NCBI RefSeq assembly: GCF_010015585.1
Contig: NW_022985073.1
Coordinates: forward strand, 1,048,923-1,112,922
Reading direction: 5' to 3'
Length of the DNA stretch: 64,000 nucleotides
From: Eremomyces bilateralis CBS 781.70
Lineage: Eukaryota; Ascomycota; Dothideomycetes; Eremomycetales; Eremomycetaceae
Shown: positions 1-11,861 of the stretch, one piece after another
How the letters are laid out: each line of letters starts with the position of its first letter
How positions within the stretch are numbered: the first letter of the stretch is position 1
The notes under the pieces: generated by a model
Database searches by the model: none
The model's input: the letters and a program-made list of their open reading frames with translations, nothing else
What the model was told of the DNA's origin: nothing
Position numbers and translations under genes: made by a program

Positions 1-3000
1 CTTGAAGCTGGATCTGCCATACCTCGGATCCCTCACTCGTGGTGTGCCGGACTATACTAGCCTTCTCCAATGCGCTGGCCAACTCTTCTCGCTCGGCTAT
101 CCAGTGGACCTGGTTGCAGTCAACAAGGATCAGTACCTTTCTGATGGTGCTGTGGTCCAAGCAGACACCGGCAAGAAGCAGACCGACTTGCCAACCTACT
201 CCTGGGACCACAACCGCTACTGGTGCGAAACTCGCTTCACCAAGGGACATCGCCTCCGACCATACCGCCATACCATCCTGGGTAGCCCCATCACCGGGTC
301 CATTGATAACCGCCCTCGCTGGAGGAACTTCCTTCGCCCTGGCGAGATCCCGTGGCTCAATGAGCACGTTGTTGATGGCAAGATCATCTTCCCTGGTGCT
401 GGCTACATCAGCATGGCCATCGAAGGTGCCCTTCGGTTGAAAGGCGGTGTTGAGAGCGTGAAGGCTATCCGCATGAAGGACATTATGGTCAAGTCTGCCC
501 TAATCGTTAGCACTGCTGACATGGGTACCGAAGTCCTCCTTGAGATGAAGCCGGTCACTACGTCTGCGAAGAGTCGATCTGCTGAATGGTACGAATTCGG
601 TGTCTATTCCTATGATGAGAATGAGCGCTGCTCTGAGCACTGCCATGGTCTCATTGCCGTTGATAAGGGCGCCGCCGCTCCAATTGCGCCGATCAAGAAT
701 TATCCGGCGCTTGACGCTTTGCGTCTCGAGAGCAACCGCAGCCAGATGCCAAGTTCCTTCTATGCTCATTTGAATGACCTCGGATTGCAGTATGGTGAGA
801 ACTTCCGTCTTGTCTCCGGCAATGTTGAGAGCGGCCCTGGATACGCTTATGGGCCCATCACCTACGATCCAACCGCTGTCCTCTCAGCAGAGGAGTTCGA
901 CAAGACTGTTTTGCATCCATCGCTCCTCGATTCCACTTTCCACGTGATCTTTAGTGCGATCGAGAGCCGTTTGGGACGTGCTTTGGATGAGGCATACGTT
1001 CCGTCCTTCATCCGCAGCCTTGACATTTCTGGCTCCTTCGTCGACTCTGTCAGCGACCGCAGCACACAGGAGTTCAATATAGTCTCCTTCACTGAGCTGC
1101 CGACCCACCGCGTCGCCGTCAGCGACCTGGTTCTGACCCAGGGCGACCATCTCGCCCTTGAAATGCAAGGCCTTGAGGTCACTGCTTTGGGCACTGGTGT
1201 CAACGATGGCCAGGAGGGCCGCTCGCTGTTCTTCCGCCAACGCTGGCAGCCGTCCTTCGACTCACTCACCTCGTCTATAAACACTCCTTCTTTGCGATCT
1301 CTTGCCAGCGTCGTGGATGTTTTCGTGCACCAGCACCCTGACACTCGCATCTTGACCTTCTCCGCCAACTCCGAGCGCGTCACCGAAGTCCTCAAGTACC
1401 TTGGCACTGCTGCGCATGAGAGGCGACGATTCAAGTGCCTTGACATCGCTCAGTCATCTGCCAACGGTGATGCTGCGAAGTACGAAGAGATCAAAAACAA
1501 GAGCGGCGGCCTAGTTGATATCCGTGAGCCGAATACTGAAGAGCTTTACGACCTCGTCATTATCAGCGACGGGTCTGGTGTTGACCCGCTCCCGCATATG
1601 AAAGATAACGCTGTCGTCATCTACGATGGCGCCAACTTGCCGACCAACCCTGACCTCGAACAAGTCTTCTATAAGGACGGAATCCTTTCCGCTTACAGGC
1701 GCCCTCGCACTGCCGTGGCTCCTGGAGACTTGACTGTCATTGTGTCGTCCCTTCTCAGCAAGCGCGTTAGCTCGATCATCTCCGCCATAAAGACTAGCGC
1801 TCCAGCATCTGTCAACACCATGACCTTCGCTGAACTGTCCAAGAGCTCTCAGCCAATCACTAAGGATGCCATTGTCCTCTCCAGCTTCGATGAGGGCATT
1901 GACGACGCTGATACATTCGCTGGAATCAAGAAACTCCTGGGTGAGGTTCAGAAAAACGTCGTCTGGGTCACCGAAGGTGCGGTTATGGAGTCCTCCAATC
2001 CCGCTCACGCTATGGTCATCGGGCTTGCTCGAACCGCCCGAAGCGAAAATGATCAGCTGCGCTTGGTCACGCTTGACCTGCCCGTGGACCACCCTGCCAA
2101 CCGCATCGTCAGCCGCGTCTTCGAGGTTCTTGATACCAACTTGGATGAAGATGAACTTTGCGAACGCAATGACTGCCTCTACATCCCTCGTGTTGAGGCC
2201 GACGATAGCTTGAACAGCAAACTCCGCCACGGCTTCGGCAAGGAACCTCGCCTCCAGCAGCTTGGATCTGCTCCTCTTGCCCTCAAATTCGAGAAGGCTG
2301 GTCTCCTTGAGACTCTTCACTTCGCTGAGGATGAGCAGATCGTCGACAATGACCTTGGCCAAGATGAGCTGGAGATTGAAGTCCGCGCTGCGCCTGTTAA
2401 CTTCCGTGATGTTGCTGCTGCCACTGGAAGCATTGAAGACAACAAGCTTGGTGACGAATGCGCTGGAGTGGTCCTACGCATCGGCTCAGCTGTCAGCAAG
2501 GAGCAATTCCAGGTCGGCGATCGTGTCATTGCTCTCCGACCTGGTCAGGGTGCGCACAAGACTATTGTCCGCAATCCAGCTAGCTTGTGCCATAAGTTGA
2601 CCGGACCGACCACCTTCGCGACTGTCTCTACCATGCCACTCATCCTCTGCACGGCGTACTACTCCCTCCTTGAAGTTGGCCGCCTCGGCGCAGGTGACAC
2701 AGTCCTCATCCACTCTGCCGCTGGCGGAGTTGGACAGATGGCTATCCAACTTGCTCGCCGCCAAGGCGCTCGCGTCCTTGCTACTTGCAGCACAAAGGCG
2801 AAGCGTGACCTTCTTCGCAACAAGCTCGGTGTTCCGGATGATCAGATCTTCTCATCCACCGACGACTCCTTCGTGGCTGGTGTCCTGAAGGCAACCAACG
2901 GCCAAGGTGTTGATGTTGTTCTCAACAGCTTGTCTGGTCCTCTACTCCAAGCCACTTGGGAGTGCATGAATGCTTTCGGACGATTTGTTGAGATCGGCAA

Positions 3001-6000
3001 CAAAGACATCTCTCAGAATTCCAAGATCAGCATGGATCCCTTCCGCCGAAGCGTTACCTTCTCTTCCGTCGACCTGAAGACTATGTATGAGTGCAACAAG
3101 TCCCTTCTGTCTCGTATTTTCAATCAATGCTGCAAATTGGTCAATAATGGCGAGATTGTCCCGCCAGAGAGCATCTACGAGTTCTCATATGGTGAGGCCG
3201 AAAAGGCTTTCCGGATGGTACTAACTCGCACCCACCCCGGCAAGGCTGTCCTTGTCCCCAGCAAGGACGACATGGTCATGGTTACGCCTACGAAGTTCCG
3301 TGCCCGTCAGCTCTTTTCCACTGAGAAGACCTACCTACTTGTCGGCGGCCTTGGTGGCCTGGGCCGAACACTGGCTGAATGGATGATCCGAAAGGGTGCA
3401 ACAAAAATTGCATTCCTCTCCCGGTCTGGAACCAACAAATCTGAAGCCAAGCAAACCGTCGACTGGCTCCTGTCTAGAAACGTCAGTGTTTCCGTCCATA
3501 AGGGAGATGTCAGCATTCTTGCCGACGTTGAGGAATGCATCAAGGCTATTGGTCCTTCCTTGGCTGGTATCTTCCAGGCTGCAATGGTCCTCCAAGACGC
3601 ACCTTTGGAGAGCATGACCTACAACCAGTGGACTACCTGCACCAAGCCCAAATGCCTCGGAACGTACTATCTGCACCGCGCCACGCTGAAGTTGAACTTA
3701 GATTTCTTCGTCTGCTTCTCGTCTGTCGCCAACCCGCTTGGAAGCAAGGCGCAAGCAAATTATGCGGCTGCTAACCACTACCTCGACTCATTAATGCGCC
3801 TGCGTCGTGAGATGGGTCTTGTCGGCACCTCTATGAACGTCGGTGCAATCACTGGCATCGGTGTCATTGCCCACGATGTTGCCCTTCAAAAGGTTATGGA
3901 GCGTCTCGGAATGGATCTTGTCAACGAAGAGGAACTCCTCTACCAGATCGAGACTGCGGTCACCTCCGACTGCTCCAAAGCCGATACTCGCGGCACTGAC
4001 CAGCACACCCTGATCACAGGCATCAACCTCAAGCGCAATGATGTTTACTGGGCCACCAAGCCGTTGCTTCGCAACCTTTATGCAAACCATGACTTTGTCG
4101 CTCGTGACACGGGCGGTGACGGTAAGAACTTGACTGCAATGCTTGCAGCAGCGAAGACTATCGAGGAGAAGACTCCAATCCTCCTCGAGGCCTTCATTGA
4201 GAAGATTGCGGCAGTCCTTGCTGTGCCCGTTGACAACATAATGGCCACCAACCCGCTCTCCAGCTACGGTCTTGACTCAATCGTTGCGGTTGAATTCAGG
4301 AAGTGGTTCAGGAAGGTCATTGACGTCGACGTTGCTCTCTTCGACGTTCTTGGTGCCAAATCTATCCAGGTTTTGGTGCAGAAGGCTGCCAGTCTGATCT
4401 CCACCGCACCGGCACCCGGAGCCGAGAAGGCCGAAAAGAAGGAGAAAGCGGCTGAAGTCAAGACTGAGAGCATTGATGCTGCCATCATCCCGAAGGCTGA
4501 TCTTTCCAAGCCGATTCCGATGTCAACCTTCCAGTCTCGCCTGTGGTTCGTCCACAATTTCCTGGAGGACAAATCGTTCTTGAACTTGCCATTGATTATG
4601 CACATCAAGGGCAAGCCGAACATGGAAATCTTCCTCCAGGCCTTCCAGGAGATGGTTCGCCGCAACCCCATCCTGACCACTGCGCACTTCGAAGGTGACG
4701 AATTTGCCGAGCAGAGACCCAACCCCGACTTCGAGACCGAAATCAGCATGCGTGACCTCTCTCAAGACCCCGATCCAAAGGGAGCTCTGGAGGCGTTCAT
4801 TGCCTACAATCGCCGCATCGAGTTGAACATCGAAGAGGGTGAGGTTTTCTCCGCTGCCATGGCCAAACTGGGTGAGGACCAGTATGTCATGGTCAACATG
4901 TTCCATCACATCGCTGTTGATCGTGGTTCCTCCAAGCCATGGATGGACCGCTTCGCTGTCATGTACGATGCCATGCGAACCGGCAAGGATATCGCTTCCC
5001 TCGCCACTCCGAGCGTCTCGTATGCCGATTTCACTGTTTGGCATAATGAGCTCTTGGCTTCCCCTGCGATTCAAGAGCATGTGGACTTCTGGAAGAACTC
5101 CCTCAAGGGAGCACCCGACGCTGTCAAGTTACTACCATTCTCGAAGGTCCCTGAGCGCCCGCAACGCGCCATTCCTCAGCGCGCTGTGCACAGGGCTGTC
5201 CTTGGAGCCCAGCTTCTCAACCGCATGAAGCGCATCTGCGCCCAGTCGAATGCCACGCCGTTCCACTTCCTCATGGCCGCCTTCCGTGCCTTCCTCTTCC
5301 GCTACACCGAGGATAAGGACATTGTCATGCTCATGATTGATGGCAACCGACCTCATCCAGATCTCGACGAGCTCACGGGGTTCTTCGTGAACATGATTCC
5401 TCTCCGCCACCAGGATGACTGCTCCGAAATGGCCTTCGATGAGCTCTTGGCACTTTCCTCCGAACGCACGCTCACTGCCATGCAACACACTAGTGTTCCG
5501 TTCGATGCCATTGTTGATTTCATGGAAGTGCCGAAGAAGCCAGAGCACTTCCCTCTTGGACAAGTTGCCATTAACTACCAGGTCCATGGCGACTGGCCTC
5601 CGTACCACACCGAGGACTTTGATATCACCAAGATCGAATCCGATGATATCCCGACCGCTTGTGAGCTACAGCTGGAAGCATTGGAAGAGACCGACAAGGG
5701 ACTGAGCCTCCGTATGGAGTACTCCACTCCTCTCTATAGAGATGCGGACATGGAACGATTCCTTGACAACTTCTTGACCTTCTTGAGCGCCTCCATTCGC
5801 GACCACCGTCAACCCATCGCGGAGATCCCTTTGTGCGGTGATAAAGAGCTGACGCTTCTGAAGGAGAAGTTTTGGAACCAGGAGTATGTCCCAAATTACT
5901 GGGGAGACGTCTCGATCCTGGAGCGCATCCACAACTTTGCCGAAGCTACTCCTCACAAGACAGCAGTTAAGTCTTCGAACGGAGACTCCGTCACCTATGC

Positions 6001-9000
6001 ACAGTTGGCTCAAAGAGCGGGCTCACTGGCAAAGCACTTGCGTGATAACGGCGCGACCGATCAGGATGTGATCGGTGTCCTTGCCGTTCCAGGCGTGGAA
6101 CAGATCATTGGCATCGTCGCTGCATTGATCAACGGCGGCGCGTATCTGCCCATGGACCCTGAATTTGCGGTCGACCGACTTGCCTTCATGGCCAGCGATG
6201 CCAACACCCGCTTCATACTGACCAGCGGCGAACTTAGCAAGGAAGTCTCCAAGATCGCAGAGAAGTGCACCAACTCTCCCCAGTACATTCGCGTTGCAGA
6301 TGCCTGCTCTGGAGCGGAGGTCCTTGCCTACAACAAGACACCGGATTCGAAGAATCCTTTCTACATGATCTATACTTCGGTTGGTTAATCTCAATTCGCC
6401 TCGAACAAGGACTGACCTTGAACAGGGGAGTACTGGAAAGCCCAAGGGTGTGGTGCTTACTCATGGTGGCACCCAAGGCATGCTGAGCAATCTGAATCAT
6501 GATTTTGGATTCTGTGCCAGTGACAAGATGCTGCACCAGTCTTCAATGTGCTTTGATCTCTCGGTCACCCAGATCTTCACTGGTCTCACCGCAGGTGGAA
6601 CGCTTTGCGTTGCCTCCCGCGATACTCGCAGAGATCCCACATCCCTTGCCGACTTCATCAATGTCGAAGCCTTGACCTTCACTTACTTCACGCCCACTCA
6701 CTTCACTTTGCTGCTCGAGCAGAATGCGGAAGCTCTCAAGGCCAACAAGGCCTACCGCATTGCGTTCTTCGCCGGTGAGCGCTTCCCCGTCCGTGTTGCG
6801 AAGGCCTTCTACGACCTTGGAACTCCAGCGACCGCGTACAACTTGTGGGCTCCATCGGAGACCACTGTCCAGAACACCAAGCACACCATTTTGTACCCCA
6901 AGGAGGGCGATGTTGATGTCCCGATCGGCTTCCCTCTCGCCAATAACCACCTGTACCTCTGCGACAACCGCATGCAGCCTCTCCCGTTCGGTTTCATCGG
7001 AGAAATCTGTGTCGGTGGGGTCCAGACCGGTGCCGGCTACCTCAATCGGCCTGAGAAAACCGCTGAGACCTTCGTTCTTGATCCCTTTGCTACCGACGAT
7101 GACATTGCCCAGGGATGGACTCACGTCTTCCGGACCGGTGACCGTGGCCGGTACCGACCTGATGCTCAACTTGAGTTCCATGGCCGTCTTGCCGGTGACA
7201 AGCAGATCAAGCTTCGAGGATTCCGCATTGATCTAGGCGAGGTCGAGCAACGCCTCTACAGCGAGTCCCAAAAAAACAGTGTGAACGGTCTTGCTGATGT
7301 CGCTGTCGTTGCCCGCAACTTCAGTGCCGAGTCTGAGGATTCTGCCATGGATGAGCGCCAGCTCGTGGCATACCTGATCGCCAAGTCTCCCGTGGCTGCT
7401 AGCCAGCGAAAGGCCTACGTCACCAAGATCCACGCGGCCATCGCTGAGAACCTCAACTCCTACATGCTGCCCAATGGCTACGTGTTCTTGGACAATATGC
7501 CTCAGCTACCTTCCGCCAAGGTCGATCGTCAGAACCTCCTCCAGCGTGACCTTGATTTGGTCTTCCCTTCCAGCATTCAGAGCGCCGTCGAGCAAGCTGT
7601 TGAAGAGGAAGAGGAGAAGACTGACGAGGTTGAGAACAAGCTCGAAGACGACGTCCTGAAGCTCTTTAGGGACGTCCTCGGCGCTGGACGCACCATCGAG
7701 CTTAATGATAACTTCTTCGAGCGCGGTGGTAACTCCATCCTCATGGTCCGTCTTCAGTCTAAGCTGAAGAGGACATATAAGATCGCCCCTCCACTACCAG
7801 AGATGGTCAAGAAGCCTTTCCCTTCCGCTCTGGTCGAGTTCCTTCGTAACAAACTCAGCGGCGGCAATGCTAAAACCTCCTCCAGCATGATCAGCTGGAG
7901 CAAGGAGGCCATGCTGCCATTCGATGGTCGTTACATCCCTCGCTATGGCACTCCAGCCGTTGATCGCTCTTCCATCTCTGGTGTTCTCTTGACTGGTGCC
8001 GAGTCATACATTGGTCTCCATCTGCTGGCTCAGCTCCTCGCTGAGAACCCCTCTGTCCACGTTCACGTCCTCGGTTCCGCTGCACAAATTACCATGGCCG
8101 ACCTTGAAGCCCAGTTCGTCAAGTATCAGCTGTTCTCCAAGGCCATCACCAAGGATGAGCTTGTCGACCGTGTCTCCGTGGTATCAGGCTATCTCGGACC
8201 GGATCATTTCGGCCTCAACAAGCAGGACTTCAAAAAGCTCGCTCGGAATATTCAGTCCATCTATCATCTCGGTGGCATGGTCTCACTTCTCCAAAGCTAC
8301 TCCAGCCTTCGTGAGCATAACGTCAAGCCCATCTTGGATCTCCTCGAGCTCGCCAGTCAGGGTGACTCCCTCACTGAGCTGGTGTACCTTTCCACATGGT
8401 CTGTCCTTCACCTTCAAGCCTGGAAGGGCAGCAAGCGCACCAGCGACTCCATCATCACCACAGAAGAGCCATCCATGCTCTTCACTCCTCCGGAGTCCGA
8501 GGAATACGGCTACTTCAAGACCCGATGGGTGGCTGAGAACCTGCTTCAACAAGCCGCCTCCCGGGGCTTCCCCGTCACCATCGCCCGCTCCTCCGCCGTC
8601 AGCGCTAGCACCACAACCAACGCCCCCGAGCCCGCCGACGGATTCATCTCCCGCATGATCCTCGACATGATCGACTCCGGTCTTGTCCCGGAGATGAAGG
8701 GCGCCGATGCCTCCGCTCCTCCCTCCGCCATCGACTTCGTCCCCGTCGACTACCTGGTGAGCACTCTGGTGACTCTCACCTCCGAGCAGAAACTGCGACC
8801 ACTCCCCGGCATGCCCGACATCCGCCACATCGGCAACGTCGCGCCCATGAAGCTTTCGGACCTCCCTGCCGTCGTTGACCACGTGCGGCCCAGGAAGGGA
8901 GGCGCGAAGCTTGTGCCGCTCGAGCAGTGGCTGACCGCCATGGAGAATCAGGGAAGCGGTGGCGATGCGGATGGCGAGACGATCAAATACACCGTGCTGA

Positions 9001-9149
9001 GCGAGTTCTTGAGGAATGGGCATGTGATGTTCGCGTTGGATCAGAGCAAAACAGAGAGGGCTTTGAGGGATGTGCCCGAGGATGTGCAATGCCCGCCGGT
9101 TAATGCGGCATTCTTGAAGGACATGTGGCTCAGGGCACATTCGGGCTGA
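1..9149 (+). CDS. Hybrid PKS-NRPS megasynthase (5' end outside window)
   Basis: About 3033 residues of a highly reducing polyketide synthase fused to one NRPS module; the missing N-terminus should hold KS and AT. Order in visible residues: DH about 85-395 (HVVDGKIIFPGAGY has the HxxxGxxxxP motif), a linker about 400-745 with no recognisable SAM-binding methyltransferase motif, ER about 747-1090 with an intact NADPH motif (HSAAGGVGQMAIQ), KR about 1111-1360 (GGLGGLG; QANYAAAN), ACP near 1430 (YGLDSI), C about 1500-1950 (HHIAVDR), A about 1965-2505, T near 2560 (GGNSI), and a terminal reductase-like domain from about 2644. One intron, 6380-6425 (46 bases, branch CTGAC), splits the A-domain P-loop (YTS|GSTGKPKG). 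The product should be an amino-acid-capped polyketide released by the R domain. The A-domain substrate cannot be read reliably. The gene stops at TGA 9147-9149. Confidence 0.95.
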
Positions 9150-9648
9150 GCGATGATGAAAACCAAATATTGGATACTCCCCCCACTAATGTTTTTCCTT
9201 TGTATGGGTTGGTTCGGCGGTAACTGATGGCGTTGGGGTTGACTTGGTGAATGGCCTGTCATGATTTCGGGCGCAATGGGTTGGGGAATGTGGCGCACTC
9301 CCTTTGGAATAAATTGTAATGCTTGTTGTTCTTTGAAATACGATTGCTCATCTTCATAAACACGGTTTCCAGTCCTTGGTTGTGAGGTCTGTATGTATCC
9401 TTCGACGCCACGACGCGTCGATTCATCACACGCGGTGCATGTCTGAGTCTGTTCCCTGTCCTTCCCTCTCTCAACTATCATGTTGCATGACTCGTGCAGC
9501 CCCTGAATTTCATTCTCACCACACTGTTACAAGCTTCACCTCTTCACATAAGGCTAAGTCAACTGTCCTAGCTATCGATATCAATTTCAGCGCTACGATT
9601 TAGGTGGCTACCGCCGCTGGAATTGCCACTGCATTCAATGATTGAAGC
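9150..9648. other. Intergenic, 3' flank of the PKS-NRPS gene
   Basis: AT-richer than the gene before it. I see no convincing coding sequence, repeat or RNA gene; it should hold the megasynthase 3' UTR. Confidence 0.6.
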
Positions 9649-10061
9649 ATGGGTAAAGTTCTCCTTAATACAACACCCTGCCTCTCATTCTGCCCCTGTG
9701 TGACCCATTGATCCTTACACCACAGCGTGGAGATATCTCCGCGATCTCTTTGTAGCCAAGGGGGAGGTACATAAGGCAAAATCTATGTACACACGTGCTC
9801 TTGCTGGCTACCAGGTTCTTCTTAGGCCATCCTATGGTCAATGTCAGTGGCTTGAGGGTCGACTATTATCCCTTGATCTTCCGAAAGGTACTCTCTAATG
9901 ATTAGGATGGAATGATATCAACTAAATTTTTAACAGAAGAGTTCGCAGATGACATGAGCGGGACAGAGGAAGCGGAGGCGGCCGAGATGGTAGATAAGAA
10001 GGATGCAAAGAGAGGACGTCAGTCAGTTGTGAGAAGATTTATGCGGAAACTCGTAAGATGA
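9649..10061 (+). CDS. Short TPR-like protein or C-terminal remnant of a TPR gene
   Basis: Removing introns 9653-9725 and 9888-9936 gives 96 codons. The middle exon reads like one TPR helix pair of the kinesin-light-chain type common in fungal NB-ARC/TPR proteins (FVAKGEVHKAKSMYTRALAG), followed by an acidic stretch and a basic tail ending RRFMRKLVR. An ATG is available only if the first exon is four bases long, and a stop lies just upstream in that frame. It may therefore be a real mini-gene or the last exons of a decayed larger TPR gene; no other repeats of such a gene are seen upstream. The frame across 9888-9936 is convincing, the start is not. Confidence 0.4.
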
Positions 10062-10466
10062 AGGCAGTTGATAGTGATTAGATAAGAGACAACTACCCCA
10101 ATTTAGCAATTAATGCATATACTTACTTTTTCTCTCGTTAGGACTGTCATGTAATGTTCAGGATCGATAGGGCATAGAGGCTGGAACGATACGTATAGCT
10201 TACGCCCAGTCCTCCAAAGAGGCTGTGCTCTGAGAGTTTCTGAAGTTGGCGAGTTGCAAAAAACCAGACGCCAATTTCGCATTCCACTGTAAATAGCAGG
10301 GCGGCTTTGGATACACTCGACCATTGCATTCATGATATCACGCAGCACAAAGCCAGTTGTATGCTAGCAGTATACAACGTTGTTCGAGGGATGCTGCTAG
10401 GACCATAAAATACCGGTTTCTTTGTTAATATCATTACCAGTCCAAAGAACGCATAGAGTTGCGTCC

Positions 10467-10478
10467 TATATATATAAG
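10467..10478 (+). promoter_or_regulatory. TATA-like box
   Basis: TATATATATAAG lies about 90 bases before the ATG at 10570, the best match to a TATA element in this gap. Assignment to the orphan gene is by position only. Confidence 0.4.
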
Positions 10479-10482
10479 CACA

Positions 10483-10532
10483 ATGCCATGGAAGATCGTC
10501 TTTTGATCTGCTCAATGCACACAAGCTGCTAG
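10483..10532 (+). promoter_or_regulatory. Two overlapping upstream ORFs in the leader
   Basis: ATG 10483 opens a frame of 7 codons ending TGA 10504-10506. ATG 10488 opens one of 14 codons ending TAG 10530-10532. Both close before the main ATG at 10570, so if transcription starts just after the TATA-like box, scanning ribosomes would meet them first and main-ORF translation would be reduced. Confidence 0.3.
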
Positions 10533-10569
10533 TCTACTCTCTCAAGAGCCTGAAAATCTAAAAGAGACA

Positions 10570-11543
10570 ATGACAAATAGTAAACGTAAACCCTCTGGTA
10601 GCGACAAGGGAGAGCTGGATAAGGGTAAGAAGAGAGTTAAAAACACCAAAGCAGGCAAAGAGGACGTGGAAACTGGCGAATCGTTCCACCTGGCTCAGGA
10701 GTCTCAGGGGCCCTTTATAGTTCGCCAGAGACCTGCGCTCAGTGGTGTAGCCACCGAAATCCTGCAAGAGACCATGCGCCATGTTCGACAGCCTCAGATG
10801 GACCTGGTGATTCAACCTACACCACCGGGGTTTACCTTCAGGCTAGAGGATGATTACGGAAGCCCGACAGGCGTCCGCAATCGAAGAGCCTTGCACTGGA
10901 TAGACCCGTCAATCACGCAGACCTGGCCGTCGTATGATACCAGGTCTGCATCGCGACGACTAGCGGAAGCGGCTAACGACCTTGATTGAAGATACCCGCC
11001 CGAAGATACTTGGTTCGAGGAACGCGTTCGACCCTCAGTGGTTCCGCCGTTGCAAGGTCGGTATGGGGACAGGATCCACCTGCAAGATGTGTCATGGGAA
11101 TTGCTTCCCGAAGGACGCGTGTAGGTTTATGGCGGACTATCGGAAGAAACCGAGCACATAAAATATTAGCTACCCAAGGGGAGACGCGAAGTCCGGACAC
11201 TGGTGATTGTCGAGCCAGAGGAGTTGGATGATCCATACGAAACGTATGATATTGAAACCTACTGTAGAATCCGAGAAGCGCTCAACGAGGAGGTAGAGTA
11301 CCCGTTGGAGAACGCGATCACGGGATTTTGCCTGTGATGCAGAGAAGAGCGAGCTTGCGGTCGTACCAATACGCGTATAGATCACGATGGGGCCAACCGT
11401 CGCGAGTCAACAAGGATGACGAAGTGATTGAGCTCGGCGACGGTGACAACGGTTACAACGAAGACCTCATGGAGATAAAGGAATACTATAGGAGCAACAA
11501 TTTAGGTAAGAGAGGAAGTGATGTACGGCTTTCGAACAGGTAA
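10570..11543 (+). CDS. Orphan protein, four exons
   Basis: Not recognised. Exons 10570-10931, 10992-11118, 11170-11292 and 11343-11543 join in frame, giving 270 residues; introns are 60, 51 and 50 bases. The first has a CTAAC branch; the second uses a weak GTGTAG donor. The predicted protein has a basic N-terminus (KGKKRVKNTKAGK), a Pro/Trp-rich middle (PPEDTWFEERVRPSVV), an acidic EEPEELDDP-like part around VIVEPEELDDPYETYD and a late acidic patch (DDEVIELGDGDNGYNED). No signal peptide, membrane segment or known domain is visible. It lies between the PKS-NRPS and HisRS, so it is accessory in position. A TGA at 11335-11337 would be the end if the third intron is not spliced. Gene status is inferred from the repeated frame agreement at three introns. 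Confidence 0.5.
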
Positions 11544-11861
11544 CCAAAACCCGAAAATAGTCACTAAGTAAGAAATAAAGCACACACTGTTTAGACTTTG
11601 AGATATTATGAACTATAGTGTTTGATGAAGAAGGTTGACCCAGTTGAGTTGGTTTGATAAACTGGGAGAGGTCAAGATCTGAGCGGCACGTGACCGCCTC
11701 CCGATGTAATTGAGGATCCGCATTTTCGATTCACGATGGAATTGGTGACTCCGAGATTTCTGGAGATATTTCTGCCAGCGCACTCCACTCTGGACCCCTT
11801 CATTGTCCTATCTTCCTTTCCCCTCCCTTCCCTTGACTTCCTCCGCTCCTTCTCGCAGTAG
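11544..11861. other. Intergenic, HisRS promoter
   Basis: Pyrimidine-rich towards the right end, as in many fungal promoters and leaders. No other feature is seen. Confidence 0.6.

Larger units (their letters stand above)
10062..10569. other. Intergenic, promoter and leader of the orphan gene
   Basis: No gene is supported on either strand. The right end carries a TATA-like box and two short upstream reading frames, listed separately. Confidence 0.5.

Noticed and set aside
1200-2235. A C-methyltransferase domain in the PKS linker
   Set aside because: The phrase ELYDLVIISDGSG faintly recalls a methyltransferase strand, but no Gly-rich SAM motif precedes it and the segment is too short.
8283-9140. 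A 285-codon minus-strand frame in the reductase domain of the PKS-NRPS
   Set aside because: Antisense shadow of a well-supported coding region; the composition is not protein-like.
10103-10524. Short minus-strand frames in the gap before the orphan gene
   Set aside because: 60-80 codons, overlapping, AT-driven and without features.
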